DNA of 64,000 bases from Thalassobaculum sp. OXR-137 (GCF_034377285.1 NZ_CP139715.1:4200001-4264000), one strand, 5' to 3'. Positions 28,866-38,315 are shown, numbered from the stretch's first letter. The notes: generated by a model from the sequence alone, not told the origin. Numbers and translations are program-made.

Positions 28866-29234
28866 TCAGGTTTCGGCGTCCGGGTGCTTCACGCCCAGCG
28901 CCCAGGCGAAACCGACGACCATGCCCTTCATGTAGGGCAGCGAGATCATGCAGCAGGCCAATGTCAGCGGCAGCCAGATCGACGCCATCACCCAGATCGG
29001 CGGATCCATGTCCCGCGACATCATCACGATGAACGGCATCAGCAAGTGGCCGACCAGGAACAGCGACAGATACGGCGGCGCATCATCGCTCGGATAGACG
29101 GTGTTGTCCGCCCCGCAGCACTCGCAGTGGTCAGAGACCTTCAAATACTTGCGGAAGAGGCGCCCTTCGCCGCATTGCGGGCATTTCAGGCGCAGGCCCC
29201 TGCGCACACCAAGTCCGATCGGCCGTTCACTCAT
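28866..29234 (-). CDS. DUF983 family protein
   Basis: 122 residues. A zinc-ribbon-like N-terminus (LKCPQCGEGRLF, then HCECCGADNTVYPSDD) is followed by two membrane segments (about 57-77 and 82-105). This is the DUF983 plan seen throughout Alphaproteobacteria, often near cytochrome oxidase genes but not here. The ATG at 29234 was preferred to longer frames because the conserved CPQCGEG follows it directly. Molecular function is unknown. Confidence 0.88.
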   Translation of the reverse strand: MSERPIGLGVRRGLRLKCPQCGEGRLFRKYLKVSDHCECCGADNTVYPSDDAPPYLSLFLVGHLLMPFIVMMSRDMDPPIWVMASIWLPLTLACCMISLPYMKGMVVGFAWALGVKHPDAET

Positions 29235-29335
29235 CGCGTCCTCCGCATTCCGGATGCCCGCAAGGAACAGCAAAGCCCGGTGCTGCGCAATGCGTCCGAC
29301 TGACGCCGGGTCACGGGTCTCATACCGGCCAGATC

Positions 29336-29349
29336 GATAAAAATTTATC
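29336..29349. promoter_or_regulatory. AT-rich palindrome in divergent intergenic region
   Basis: GATAAA-AA-TTTATC, 6-bp arms with a 2-base centre, in the sequence upstream of the DUF983 gene. It is a candidate operator or part of a promoter. Confidence 0.3.
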
Positions 29350-29444
29350 AATGACCGCCGGAAATAGTCGGGGTTCGCGTTCAGTCTTCAAAGGGAGTCG
29401 AAATTTTCGAGCTCCACCGGGATCGATAGAGAGGATCGACCGTC

Positions 29445-29552
29445 ATGTCCGTCCCCACACGCCGCCGTTCGGAAGCTCTGCTGCCCGCAGCGCTCGGCCT
29501 GTCCGGGCTGGCGATGATGGCCGTCGCCCTGGTCGCCCTCTTCTTGTCCTGA
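29445..29552 (+). CDS. Putative 35-residue membrane peptide
   Basis: ATG at 29445 with GAGAGGA about 8 bases upstream. The peptide has a basic N-terminus (MSVPTRRRSEAL) and one hydrophobic helix (LGLSGLAMMAVALVALFLS) to the stop. That is the composition of a small single-span protein with positive-inside orientation. There is no homology support and it may be chance. Confidence 0.33.
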   Translation: MSVPTRRRSEALLPAALGLSGLAMMAVALVALFLS

Positions 29553-29691
29553 CCATCCCAATCGGTGCCGATGGCCCGTCAGCGGCGCTCCGACCACCTC
29601 CGGAGCCCCAAGGCCGCGGCACCCCACCAGCGGGGCTTGCTCGTTACAAGCCCTGTCGTCGGGACCCTCCCCCCTCAGTCCCGGCCGTTAG

Positions 29692-29733
29692 GCCCCGGAT
29701 CCGACCCCCCGTCGGGTCCGGGGTCACTTTTCG
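29692..29733. terminator. Probable terminator hairpin after the UxaA-type lyase
   Basis: CCCCGGATCCGAC (29693-29705) pairs with GTCGGGTCCGGGG (29711-29723) over CCCCC with one mismatch. On the plus strand it is followed by TCACTTTT. It lies just beyond the stop of the minus-strand lyase gene and may act from either side. Confidence 0.55.
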
Positions 29734-29736
29734 GCG

Positions 29737-30924
29737 TCAGGCGCTGCGGTAGAGCTTGGTCAGCACGAACTCCACATGGCCCAACGCCTCGGCCGCCGTA
29801 TGCCGGCCGTTGGCGGTGCGCACGATCATCTCGATCAGGCTGTCCCCCGCCTCGTCGATGGTCTGCGAGCCCTTCAGCACGCCGGAGACGTCCACGTCGA
29901 TATGCTCGCTCATGGTCCGCACCGTGCGCGGGTTGCCGGTGATCTTGATGACTGGGACGATCGGGTTGCCGATCACGTTGCCCTGGCCCGTCGGGAAGGT
30001 GTGGATCACATAGCCCGCCGCCGCCATCAGGGTCACGCATTCGGCCGCCGCCGAGGACGTGTCCATGAAGTACAGCCCGTTGCCCTTTGCCGGTGCTTCG
30101 GCGGGTTCCAGCACGTCGATGTATTTCGAGGTGCGGCCGATCTTCTCCAGGTTGCCGAGCGCCTTCTCCTCGATGGTCGTCAGCCCGCCCAGGATGTTGC
30201 CCTTGGTCGGCTGGCTGTCGGACAGGTCGGAGGTCTTGTGCGGCTCGATGACCTCGTCCTGATAGGCCTGGAAGGTGCGCAGGAACTTGTCGCGCGCCTC
30301 GTTATTGGCCGCCCGGTCGGCGCAGATATGCTCGCCGCCGGTGATCTCGGAAGTCTCGCCGAAGCAGCCGTACAGCCCGTGCGGCAGCAGCTTGTCGTAC
30401 ATGTTGCCGACGGTCGGGCAGCTCGACAGGCCGGTCGTCGTATCGCTCTCGCCGCATTTGGTGGAGACCCAGAGCTCGGTCAGCCCGCACTCCTCCTTCT
30501 GCTGCTCGGTCGCCCAGTGGACGAACTCCTTGGCCTTCCAGCTCGCCTGACGGATGGTCTCGAAATCGCCCTTCTGCTCGATGGAGAAGCCCTCCACGGG
30601 CTTGCCGGTCTTGGCGATGCCGTCGACGATCACCTTGGTCCATTCCGGCTCGATGCCGATCACCACCACGGCGGCCACGTTCGGATTGGCGCCGGTGCCG
30701 ATGATGGTGCGGAAATGCAGCTCCAGATCCTCGCCGAACTGCAGCCGGCCGTAGGAATGCGGGATCGCCATCGTCCCCTTCACGTTATTGGCGACGGCCT
30801 CGCAGGCGGCGTTGGAGATATCGTCCACCGGCAGGATGACGACGTGGTTGCGCACCGCTACCCGGCCGTTTTCCCGGCGCCAGGCGGTCACGCTCTGATT
30901 GGCATAGTCGATCGCATTCGCCAT
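29737..30924 (-). CDS. UxaA-family hydro-lyase, large subunit
   Basis: 395 residues from ATG 30924 with AGGAGG upstream (the open frame extends further without coding character). It belongs to the altronate/galactarate dehydratase and sulfolactate sulfo-lyase superfamily (UxaA C-terminal part). Visible features: [22 protein letters not shown] at the start, cysteines in [20 protein letters not shown] and [16 protein letters not shown], and [15 protein letters not shown] with [20 protein letters not shown] near the end. The SAF small subunit is a separate gene 11 bases upstream, as in two-subunit members such as SuyAB. The substrate (sugar acid or sulfonate) is not decided by the sequence. Confidence 0.85.
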   Translation of the reverse strand: MANAIDYANQSVTAWRRENGRVAVRNHVVILPVDDISNAACEAVANNVKGTMAIPHSYGRLQFGEDLELHFRTIIGTGANPNVAAVVVIGIEPEWTKVIVDGIAKTGKPVEGFSIEQKGDFETIRQASWKAKEFVHWATEQQKEECGLTELWVSTKCGESDTTTGLSSCPTVGNMYDKLLPHGLYGCFGETSEITGGEHICADRAANNEARDKFLRTFQAYQDEVIEPHKTSDLSDSQPTKGNILGGLTTIEEKALGNLEKIGRTSKYIDVLEPAEAPAKGNGLYFMDTSSAAAECVTLMAAAGYVIHTFPTGQGNVIGNPIVPVIKITGNPRTVRTMSEHIDVDVSGVLKGSQTIDEAGDSLIEMIVRTANGRHTAAEALGHVEFVLTKLYRSA

Positions 30925-30935
30925 GGTCGTTCCTC

Positions 30936-31226
30936 CTACCAGCGCTTGGTTTTCAGGTTGTGCACGTGAACGTGCCTGCCCTTGGCGGCGCTGCCGACCA
31001 TGCGGCCGATATCCTCGCCGTACTTGATCGCGGTATCGCCTTCGGAGAGGTCGACCAGGGCCACCTTGTGGCCGATCGGCACGTCGTCGAGCACCTTCAG
31101 GCGGAACGTGGAATTGTCTTCGGTAACGCGGCACAGCATGTCGGTGCCGGCCGCCAGGTTCTCCACCACGACCACGCCGACATTGTCCTTGCGGTCGTGA
31201 ACCAGGAGATGCGGTTCATTACTCAT
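30936..31226 (-). CDS. UxaA-family hydro-lyase, small (SAF domain) subunit
   Basis: 96 residues; GGGAGGA precedes the ATG. SAF-domain features: [40 protein letters not shown], and the end [12 protein letters not shown] with [12 protein letters not shown]. That closing motif is characteristic of the UxaA/SuyA small subunits and supplies the metal or substrate-binding residues. The first gene of the two-gene lyase unit; divergent from the TIM-barrel gene. Confidence 0.9.
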   Translation of the reverse strand: MSNEPHLLVHDRKDNVGVVVVENLAAGTDMLCRVTEDNSTFRLKVLDDVPIGHKVALVDLSEGDTAIKYGEDIGRMVGSAAKGRHVHVHNLKTKRW

Positions 31227-31471
31227 GCAGTCCTCCCTGTGAGCCTTCGTTGCGTTTGTCCCGCCATAGCGGACAGCAATCTTTCTTGGCGCGGCTCGCG
31301 CGTCGCTTTCGTTCCTGCACCCTAGCGTGACGGTTGTCCAGCCCGCGACTTGGCGCCCGCCGCCGCCAATCGGTCGCAAAACCGTCCCGCAGGCGTCACG
31401 CGACGGTGATGGCACCGCCATGATCGGCGGCGTAGCTTCGGGCTTCGCTTGCCACCAGACGAGAACCTCCG

Positions 31472-32302
31472 ATGACCGATACCGCCCCCCTGCCCCTGCT
31501 CGGCGCCGCCATGCCGGTCCGGGTCCTGCGCGAGATGCGCGACTGGATCTGCGACGATCACCGCGACCTAGAGCTCCAGGACTTCATCAAGGCGGACATC
31601 CTGAACAGCGGCGACTGGAAGCCGATCGCCGCCGAAGCGAAGGAGCTGCTCGCCGGCTACACGGGACGCCTGGGCATCCACGGCCCGTTCTGGGGCTTCA
31701 CCATCGCCTCGGAGGATCCGGACGTCCGGGAGGTGGTCCGCAAGCGCATGCAGCAGGGCCTCGACGTCTGCGAGGAGTTGGGTGCCACCCAGATGGTGGT
31801 GCACAGCCCGGTGACCACCTGGGGTCACAACAACATCGATTTCTATCCGACGGGCCGCGTGGACCTGCTCGGGCGGGTGCACGAGACCCTGGACGCCGCG
31901 GTCACCCGGGCGGAGAAGATCGGGGTCGAACTGGTGATCGAGAACATCGAGGACAAGGATCCCACCCACCGGGTCGATCTGGTGAAATCCTTCGACAGTC
32001 CCTCCGTCCGGGTCTCCATCGACACCGGCCATGCCCATTACGCCCATGGCTCGACGGGTGCGCCGCCGGTCGACCGCTACGTGACCGCCGCCGGCGACCT
32101 TCTGGCCCATATCCACCTGCAGGACGCCGACGGCTATGCCGACCGGCATTGGGCGCCGGGCGACGGAACTATCCGCTGGCCGTCGATCTTCAAGGCCGTG
32201 GCGGCGCTGAAGGCGCGTCCCCGGCTGATCCTGGAACTGCGCGACCATTCCGAGATCCTCAAGGGTGCCCAGCACCTGATCGATCTCGGCCTCGCGCAAT
32301 AA
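31472..32302 (+). CDS. Sugar phosphate isomerase/epimerase family protein (TIM barrel)
   Basis: 276-residue AP-endonuclease-2/xylose isomerase-like barrel. Metal ligands expected in this family are visible: the early LGIHGPFWGF, MVVHSPVTTWG, a Glu in LVIENIEDKDP, Asp/His in VSIDTGHAHYAHG, HIHLQDADG, and the final Glu in LILELRD. It probably isomerises a small sugar or sugar acid. It is divergent from the UxaA-type lyase, suggesting a shared catabolic pathway (inference). Confidence 0.87.
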   Translation: MTDTAPLPLLGAAMPVRVLREMRDWICDDHRDLELQDFIKADILNSGDWKPIAAEAKELLAGYTGRLGIHGPFWGFTIASEDPDVREVVRKRMQQGLDVCEELGATQMVVHSPVTTWGHNNIDFYPTGRVDLLGRVHETLDAAVTRAEKIGVELVIENIEDKDPTHRVDLVKSFDSPSVRVSIDTGHAHYAHGSTGAPPVDRYVTAAGDLLAHIHLQDADGYADRHWAPGDGTIRWPSIFKAVAALKARPRLILELRDHSEILKGAQHLIDLGLAQ

Positions 32303-32312
32303 TAGTGGGACG

Positions 32313-32346
32313 GGCCGCGTTCCGGCTGAGAGGCCGGGACGCGACC
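32313..32346. terminator. Hairpin between convergent genes
   Basis: GGCCGCGTTCCGGC and GCCGGGACGCGACC form a 14-bp stem with one mismatch and one G-T pair over TGAGAG. It lies between the TIM-barrel (+) and histidine kinase (-) stops. There is no T-run, so termination is likely but unproven. Confidence 0.45.
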
Positions 32347-32347
32347 G

Positions 32348-33601
32348 TCAGGCGTCGGGATGTAACGGGTGGACGCGCCACGCCGGGAAGACAGCCAGTG
32401 CCCGTGTCCCCTTTCCCAGCGTGCTCTCCAGGGTCAGCGTCCCGCCATGGAGCACCATCAGGCTGGTGCTCAGGGACAGGCCGAGGCCGGTGCCGTGCTT
32501 GGTGTGGTGCGGGTCGGAGGCGACCCGGCTGAACGGCTTCTGGACGCTCTGCATGTCGCGCTCCGACATGCCGATGCCGGTATCGACGACTTCGATCTCC
32601 ATCTGCCCGCCGTCACCGATCCGCGCGGAGACCGTGACGCTGCCCCCGCCGGTGGAGAACTTCACCGCGTTGGAGATGAGGTTCAGCAGGACCTGCATCG
32701 TCTTCATGCGGTCGGCGTTCAACCGCGGCAGATGGGGAGCGATGTCGATCCGGATGGACACGAGATCCCGTTCGGCCTCCGCCGACAGGATCGATACGGC
32801 CTCATGGATTGCCGCCTCCAATCCGAACTCGCCCTCCACCACCGTGTCCTTGCCGAGCTCGATCCGGGCATGGTCGAGAATGTGGCCGACCAACCGCACC
32901 AGATGCAGTCCAGAACGATGGATGTTCTCGGCGTATTCGACGTTCCGCCCGCTGCCCAGCGAACCGAAGGTCTCGCTGGCGAGGACCTGGGAGAAGCCGA
33001 TGATCGCGTTGAGCGGCGTGCGCAGTTCGTGGCTGAGATGGGCGAGGAAGGAATCCCGCAGACGGCGGTTCTCCGTCGCTTCGGCCAGCGACGCCTCGAG
33101 CGCGCTCTGCCGCTCGGCGGTGCGGATCAGCCGGGCCAGGTACAGCCCGGCCCAGACCGAAACCCAGACCACGATGACCGCCGCGATGCCCAGCGGCAGC
33201 ATCATGTGGCGCAGGAAGGGATCGCGGGAGCTGGGAGGGCTCTCGTAGACCAGGGCCGTCGCCGGCGCGCCATCGGCCGGGTCGAGCACCGTCCATACGA
33301 AGCGGCGCCCGTCGGCCTCGGCCCAGCGCTCCTCCTCCGGCAACGCCTCGGCGATACGGACGAGCACCGGCACCGGGACGGTGCCGCGCATGACCTGCGG
33401 CCCGCCCGGCTCGATCGCCACCGTGGCCAGCCGGTCTCCGGACGGCAGCGATCCGCCGTGGCTCAGCGCGGCCAGCATCTGTCCCTGGTCGATCGCCGAG
33501 ACCGACTGGGCCCCCTGATAGGAGATGAAAAACAGGAAACCGAGGCCGGCCAGGCCGATCGTACCGATCAGCGCGGCGAGGCGCGCGGCAAGCCCCTTCA
33601 C
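32348..33601 (-). CDS. Membrane sensor histidine kinase
   Basis: 417 residues from GTG 33601, which follows a GGAGGG stretch; a TTG start 48 bases earlier would overlap the DUF2892 gene. TM1 is at about 9-30, a short periplasmic sensor at about 31-140, and TM2 at about 143-166. Then come a coiled segment and HisKA with the phospho-acceptor in FLAHLSHELRTPLNAIIGFS, and HATPase boxes N (NLISNAVKFS), G1 (DTGIGM) and G2 (GTGLGLSLS). No receiver or response-regulator gene is adjacent, so it is an orphan. Confidence 0.9.
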   Translation of the reverse strand: MKGLAARLAALIGTIGLAGLGFLFFISYQGAQSVSAIDQGQMLAALSHGGSLPSGDRLATVAIEPGGPQVMRGTVPVPVLVRIAEALPEEERWAEADGRRFVWTVLDPADGAPATALVYESPPSSRDPFLRHMMLPLGIAAVIVVWVSVWAGLYLARLIRTAERQSALEASLAEATENRRLRDSFLAHLSHELRTPLNAIIGFSQVLASETFGSLGSGRNVEYAENIHRSGLHLVRLVGHILDHARIELGKDTVVEGEFGLEAAIHEAVSILSAEAERDLVSIRIDIAPHLPRLNADRMKTMQVLLNLISNAVKFSTGGGSVTVSARIGDGGQMEIEVVDTGIGMSERDMQSVQKPFSRVASDPHHTKHGTGLGLSLSTSLMVLHGGTLTLESTLGKGTRALAVFPAWRVHPLHPDA

Positions 33602-33614
33602 CCCTCCAGCCCCT

Positions 33615-33857
33615 TCACTCCGAGGCCCTGTTCGTCCTGATGCCGCCAAGCCGATAGACAGGGCAATATCCGAAAATCGCGGACCCGAGATTCACCACGC
33701 CGAACAGCCCCACCAGGACCGAGATCACCGCATTCGGGATCAGTCCCCAGTCGATGAAGCCGGCATAGAGGCAGCCCACACCCAGCACGAGCCGAACGAT
33801 GCGGTCGAGCGTGTGCATATTCGGCGCGAAGGGGCGGGACACGGACATGGAATTCAA
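33615..33857 (-). CDS. DUF2892 (YgaP-type) membrane protein
   Basis: 80 residues. PNMHTLDRIVRLVLGVGCLYAG starts the domain, followed by two membrane helices with a glycine-rich turn and the end GYCPVYRLGGIRT. DUF2892 is the two-helix membrane module found alone or fused to rhodanese in YgaP. It precedes the histidine kinase by 13 bases, so they may be co-transcribed. The start may instead be the ATG 9 bases downstream. Confidence 0.85.
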   Translation of the reverse strand: MNSMSVSRPFAPNMHTLDRIVRLVLGVGCLYAGFIDWGLIPNAVISVLVGLFGVVNLGSAIFGYCPVYRLGGIRTNRASE

Positions 33858-33986
33858 CGGTAATTCGACACAATTGAAATTACCTCAAAGTGTCTCAGAC
33901 CGGAAGCGATATGGAAGGCCGGATCGGTGCCGCGACTTACAGTACTTGGTCCTCCGGCGGTGCTGCCGGCGCCCGCTGGCGCCCGG

Positions 33987-34853
33987 TCAGCCCAGGACGC
34001 CGCTGAGGCGTTCGAGCTTGTCCGGATTGCGGATCACGTAAATCGCGGCGATGCGGCCCTCCACCACCTCCAGCACCATGGCCTGCAGGGTCCCACCGTT
34101 GCGCGAGACGATCGCCGGCAGGCCGTCCACCGTGACCAGCGCCTCCAAGCGGAGCCGGCCGGCATATTTCCGCGCCAGGCCGCAGAACAGCCGAACCGCC
34201 TTGTCCGCCCCCTGGATGACATTGGGAAAGGCGAGCACCTTGCCGCCGCCGTCCGCTCGCAGGGACACGTCCTCGGCCAGCAGCCCCTTCAGCGCAGCGG
34301 CATCGCCCAGCCGCGCGGCTTCGAAGAACGCCGCGGCCACCCGGCGGCCCTCTTCCGGCGCGACCGGGAACCGCGGCCGATCCGCCCGTACGTGGCGGCG
34401 GGCCCGCACGGCGAGCTGACGCACCGAGGCCGGTTCCCGGTCGAGGGTTTCCGCGACATCCGCCAGCGGCATCTCGAAGACGTCGTGCAGCAGAAACGCC
34501 GCGCGCTCCAGCGGCGACAGCCGCTCCAGGGCGAGCATCAGCGAATAGGTCAGGTTGTCGGCCAGCAACTCCGGATCCGGCGCGTCCACGACCGGTTCCG
34601 GCAGCCAGGTGCCGACATAGGTCTCGCGCCGCATCCGGGCCGATTTGAGCTGGTCCAGGCACAGCCGCGAGACCACCCGACGCAGCCAGCCGGGAGGATT
34701 GCCGATGGTCCCGCGGTCCGCCTGGCGCCAGCGCAGCCAGCTTTCCTGCACCACGTCCTCGGCTTCGGCCATGGATCCCAGCATGCGATAGGCGAGACGC
34801 AGCAGCGCGGGCCGCTGCGTCTCGAAATCAGCGATATCCGGCTCAGGCCGCAT
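33987..34853 (-). CDS. sigJ: RNA polymerase sigma factor SigJ (ECF41-like)
   Basis: 288 residues from ATG 34853, which overlaps the end of the AhpD-like gene by 11 bases. Sigma region 2 begins RPALLRLAYRMLGSMAEAED and continues VVQESWLRW. Region 4 has LSPLERAAFLLHDVFEMPLADVAETL. After them a SnoaL-like C-terminal domain (about 175-288, with VAAAFFEAARLGDAAALKGL) is characteristic of ECF41/SigJ factors, where it controls activity in place of an anti-sigma factor. Known ECF41 loci carry a carboxymuconolactone decarboxylase-type gene as the target and neighbour, as here. Confidence 0.93.
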   Translation of the reverse strand: MRPEPDIADFETQRPALLRLAYRMLGSMAEAEDVVQESWLRWRQADRGTIGNPPGWLRRVVSRLCLDQLKSARMRRETYVGTWLPEPVVDAPDPELLADNLTYSLMLALERLSPLERAAFLLHDVFEMPLADVAETLDREPASVRQLAVRARRHVRADRPRFPVAPEEGRRVAAAFFEAARLGDAAALKGLLAEDVSLRADGGGKVLAFPNVIQGADKAVRLFCGLARKYAGRLRLEALVTVDGLPAIVSRNGGTLQAMVLEVVEGRIAAIYVIRNPDKLERLSGVLG

Positions 34854-35328
34854 TCTCGTGTCCAGCGCCACTCTCGACCGGATGGTTATAGCGAAAACCG
34901 ACGGCCACCCGGTTCCAAACATTGATCGCCCCGATGGTCAGCGACAGCCAGGCGCGTTCGGCCTCCTCGAACTGATCGCGGACCAGCTCCCAGTCGGCAT
35001 CGGGCACGCCTGTCTCGGCGACCCGGGTCAGGGCCTCGGTCCAGGCCAGGGCCGCCCGCTCCCGGTCGGAATACAGCGAGGACTCGCGCCAGGCGCTGGT
35101 CATATAGAGCCGCATCTCGCTCTCGCCGTCGCGCCGGGCCTCGGTGGTGTGCATGTGGATGCAGTAGGCACAGCCGTTGATCTGTGAGGCGCGCAGCTTG
35201 ATCAGGTGAAGCAGCGACTTTTCGATCGGGCTGGCGGCGATCGCCTTCTCCAGGGCGACCATGGCGGCGAAGCCGTCCTTGGCGAGCGGATAGGGATTGG
35301 CAAGTCGGGGGGTCATGGGGATCTCCAT
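34843..35328 (-). CDS. Carboxymuconolactone decarboxylase / AhpD-like protein
   Basis: 161 residues. The redox-type active-site stretch is NGCAYCIHMHTTEAR (CxxC plus His), in the AhpD/CMD helical core IEKSLLHLIKLRASQI. It is the expected partner of the ECF41 sigma factor and is translated just ahead of it with an 11-base overlap. It probably acts in peroxide or quinone-related stress rather than in aromatic degradation. The start may be the ATG four codons downstream (MTPRLANPY). Confidence 0.9.
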   Translation of the reverse strand: MEIPMTPRLANPYPLAKDGFAAMVALEKAIAASPIEKSLLHLIKLRASQINGCAYCIHMHTTEARRDGESEMRLYMTSAWRESSLYSDRERAALAWTEALTRVAETGVPDADWELVRDQFEEAERAWLSLTIGAINVWNRVAVGFRYNHPVESGAGHENAA

Positions 35329-35425
35329 CGTGTCGGATCAACGCGTCGACGGGGTCGACACGGACATGACGACGGAGCGCTCCCCGGTGTGACATGGACC
35401 GGGAAGAAATTTCGCGACAGAGACG

Positions 35426-35460
35426 GCAAAGAGAAACGGGCGGCCCGTGCTGGACCGCCC
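35426..35460 (-). terminator. Rho-independent terminator of the chemoreceptor unit
   Basis: Read on the minus strand: GGGCGGTCC, loop AGCAC, GGGCCGCCC, then GTTTCTCTTT. This is a 9-bp stem with one G-T pair and a T-rich tail, located 25 bases after the chemoreceptor stop. Confidence 0.8.
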
Positions 35461-35484
35461 GCTGCTTCGCAGTTCTCTCCGGGA

Positions 35485-37167
35485 TCAGGCGGCGCGGACG
35501 TCCCGCAGGAACGCCTGGACCCGGTTCTTCAGTCCCTCGGCCTGCTCGGTCAGGCTTCGGGCGGTGGTGAGCACCCGGCCGGACGACTCACCGGTCTCGC
35601 TCGCCGCTTCCCGCACGCCCGAGATGTTGGTGTTCACCTCGTTGGCGGCGGTGGCGACTTCCTCGACATTCCGCGAGATTTCCTTGGTCGCGGAATCCTG
35701 CTCCTCGACCGCCGCCGCAACGGCCGCGGCCACTTCCTGCACCTCGTTCACCCGGGTGACGATCTTGGCGATCGAGTTGACCGCCGTCCTGGTGCGGTCC
35801 TGCACGGCCTGGATCTGCGACGCGATCTCCTCGGTGGCCTTGCCGGTCTGACCGGCCAGGTTCTTCACCTCCGAGGCGACCACCGCGAAGCCCTTGCCGG
35901 CATCGCCGGCACGGGCGGACTCGATCGTGGCGTTCAGGGCCAGCAGGTTGGTCTGCTCGGCGATCTCCTGGATCAGGGTGACAACCGTGCCGATCCGCTG
36001 CACCGCCTCGTCCAGCGCCCGCACCTCGGACTCGGTCGACTGAGCGTCGGTGCGTGCAGCGCTGGCCAGGTTGTTGGCGTTCGCCACCTGATGGGAGATC
36101 TCGCTGATCGACGCCGACAGCTCGGTGCTCGCCGTCGCGACGGTCTGCACGTTCATCGAGGTCTCTTCCGACGCCGTGGCGACGATGGTCGCCTGGTGCG
36201 TGGACTGATCGGCGATGGTGTTCAGCGCCTGGGCGGTGCCCTCCAGCTCGGTCGCCGCCGCGGCCACCGCCGCGGTCATCGACTGCGCCTCGGTCTCGAA
36301 CTGCTGGGTGATGTCGCGCAGGGCCTGCGCTCGGTCCAGCTCCGCCTTCTGCTTGGCGGCGGCCTCGGCCTGCAGGCGCTCGTTCTCCACCATATTGCGG
36401 CGGAACACTTCCACGGCTTCGGCCATCTGACCGACCTCGTCGCCGCGGCCCGCACCCGGGACGGTGACGTTGTGGTTGCCGGTCGCCATCTGCCCCATGA
36501 CCACGGACATGGCGCTGATCGGCAGCGAAATGCCTCGGTTGAGGACGAGATAGGCCAGTGCGGCGAAGATGACGCCCAGCAGGGCGGATCCGGCGGCGAA
36601 GACCTCGACGATGATGAAGATCTGGTCCTGCTTGGCGGTGGCATCGCTGACGATGTTGTTCCCGCGCTCTTTCAGGGTTTCGAACTTCTGGCTCAGGGCT
36701 GCGACATACTCGCGGCCGGCGCCGTTGCTTTCGATCTGGCGGGCCTCGTCGACCGTGAACGGCTGGCGCATCAGGGCGATCTGACGCTCGGCGGTCTCCC
36801 GCCACTGCCGGTTCACCGCGATGAACTCTTCGGTCAGCCGCTTGGTCTCGGGATCGTCGGCCAGCGCGTTCAGCATGGTCTGACTGGCGGCGTCGAAGGC
36901 TTCGCCCTGCTGCCGGTAGCGGTCGATCGACGTCCGGTCGCCGCTGATCAGGAGTTCCTTGATGCTGCCGGACTGGTCGATCGCATTGCCCTGCATGGCG
37001 GTCAGCGTGTCGAGCAGGGTGTTGACCCGGTCGACCTCTTTGGCCGCATCCGTTGCCCGGCTCAGCTGGTAGAACGTCAGCGCGCCGGAGACCAGCATGA
37101 TGGCGACCAGAATGCCGAACGCGCCGGCGAATTTCCGACCGATCGAGATGTTGTTCAAAGCAGACAT
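35485..37167 (-). CDS. Methyl-accepting chemotaxis protein
   Basis: 560 residues; GAGGAGGA precedes the ATG. TM1 is at about 10-33, a four-helix-bundle type periplasmic domain at about 34-175, TM2 at about 178-205, HAMP at about 206-260, and the signalling domain has the tip [20 protein letters not shown] near residue 410. No tethering pentapeptide is present at the C-terminus (ends LRDVRAA). It is co-transcribed with the Cache-like protein gene 10 bases upstream, which may present ligand to it. Confidence 0.94.
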   Translation of the reverse strand: MSALNNISIGRKFAGAFGILVAIMLVSGALTFYQLSRATDAAKEVDRVNTLLDTLTAMQGNAIDQSGSIKELLISGDRTSIDRYRQQGEAFDAASQTMLNALADDPETKRLTEEFIAVNRQWRETAERQIALMRQPFTVDEARQIESNGAGREYVAALSQKFETLKERGNNIVSDATAKQDQIFIIVEVFAAGSALLGVIFAALAYLVLNRGISLPISAMSVVMGQMATGNHNVTVPGAGRGDEVGQMAEAVEVFRRNMVENERLQAEAAAKQKAELDRAQALRDITQQFETEAQSMTAAVAAAATELEGTAQALNTIADQSTHQATIVATASEETSMNVQTVATASTELSASISEISHQVANANNLASAARTDAQSTESEVRALDEAVQRIGTVVTLIQEIAEQTNLLALNATIESARAGDAGKGFAVVASEVKNLAGQTGKATEEIASQIQAVQDRTRTAVNSIAKIVTRVNEVQEVAAAVAAAVEEQDSATKEISRNVEEVATAANEVNTNISGVREAASETGESSGRVLTTARSLTEQAEGLKNRVQAFLRDVRAA

Positions 37168-37177
37168 GGTGTCCTCC

Positions 37178-37837
37178 TCAGGCCCCGAGACCGGCCAGCT
37201 TGCGCCGTTCCAGCTCCGTCAGATTGACTTCCACCGTGATGGCGCCGACCGGATTGCCGGAGTCGTCGTCGATCGTCAGGTTGATCTGGGCGCGCCAGGT
37301 CGCGGTCTCGTCGTTGAACTCGGGCTCATCGACGAACACGGTTCCCGGGCCGACATCGACCGTCTTCTGGAACTTGGCTTCGTCGCCCTGCCAGTAATCG
37401 GAGGTCACCGAGCTCTGGCCGACGTTCAGGCCGTTGCGATCCATGACGAAGACTTCCGTCAGGAGACCGACAGATCGGGCCTGGACCCGATAGAGGTAGG
37501 AGGACAGCGGGTTGGCCAGGACCGAGGTGATCAGCGGCTGATCCTCATTCTTGGTTTCCGCACGCCACTGCTTATCGAGCCGGTCGATCTCGCTCTGATT
37601 GAGCTGACCGGCTCCCTCGTTGCGGCTGCGCAGGGCTTCGAGGACGACCGGAACGTTCACCCACTCGCGGATGTCCGCGATGATCTCGTCGGTGACAAGC
37701 TCGTCCATCGTTAGGGTGAGCGCCTTGGGCTCGGCCTTGGCCGGGCCGGCAAGGCAGAACAGGGCAGAGACCAGGACAAGGACGGCCGAGGCGGCAGTCC
37801 GCATCTCCTTGTCTTTCTCTGCAAGCCACACTTTCAT
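37178..37837 (-). CDS. Periplasmic stand-alone Cache-like (PDC) sensor protein
   Basis: 219 residues; GGAGGGA lies 5 bases before the ATG. A signal peptide with a long charged n-region cleaves after about residue 35 (AGPAKA). The mature protein has no further membrane segment or output domain. The core resembles a Cache/PDC fold: a long helix with [56 protein letters not shown] and the strand [20 protein letters not shown]. Such domains normally sit between two membrane helices of a receptor. Here it is freed and encoded 10 bases ahead of a chemoreceptor. Confidence 0.75.
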   Translation of the reverse strand: MKVWLAEKDKEMRTAASAVLVLVSALFCLAGPAKAEPKALTLTMDELVTDEIIADIREWVNVPVVLEALRSRNEGAGQLNQSEIDRLDKQWRAETKNEDQPLITSVLANPLSSYLYRVQARSVGLLTEVFVMDRNGLNVGQSSVTSDYWQGDEAKFQKTVDVGPGTVFVDEPEFNDETATWRAQINLTIDDDSGNPVGAITVEVNLTELERRKLAGLGA

Positions 37838-38315
37838 CTTTCCCTCCAGATAGACCCATTGCGTTGGGCGCCATATGAGGGGAAAAGGTCTAAAGATTGG
37901 TTAAAAGACCGCTCTTCTTTTCGCTGAATTTCCACCAGTTTATAAATAATTAACGTGTTCCGGGAGAGCGTCCGGCGCAATCCATTGAGACTATTCTGTC
38001 GATACCGTTCTCGTCTTCGGAACGGCACCGGGCGACCCCCGGGCCCGGTCCGGTCGTTAACCCTCTGCGTCACTCCTGTCCGGCCGGCGCGGAAGCCGCT
38101 TTTCCGACGTGAGCGTGAGAATCAACACAGCAACACCGTGACGGCTGTGGTCGCATATCCGCTCCTGCTGGCGCAGGTTGATGTCACGGCGCTCGTCATC
38201 TTTGGGGGCAGACCAAGACCGACACAGAGCGCCAGCCGGGTCGCCGTCGCTTACTCCCGACGGCGGCGGCCCGGCACCCCGAGCTTGAACCACCGCGGAC
38301 CCGGCCTCTGACCAG
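37838..38315. other. 478-base intergenic region between divergent genes
   Basis: Nothing with coding character was found on either strand. The left part (37865-37965) is AT-rich (AAAGATTGGTTAAAAGACC, TTATAAATAATTAACG) and should contain the promoter of the Cache/chemoreceptor unit. The middle has a GC palindrome-like CCCCCGGGCCCGG stretch near 38036-38048. The right part presumably holds the promoter of the protease/hydrolase fusion. No individual boxes could be assigned. Confidence 0.5.

Noticed and set aside
26869-31226. Sulfolactate/sulfoacetaldehyde pathway (SuyAB plus Xsc) from the UxaA pair and ThDP enzyme
   Set aside because: The ThDP enzyme N-terminus does not look like Xsc and the genes are in separate units; the UxaA pair alone cannot decide the substrate.
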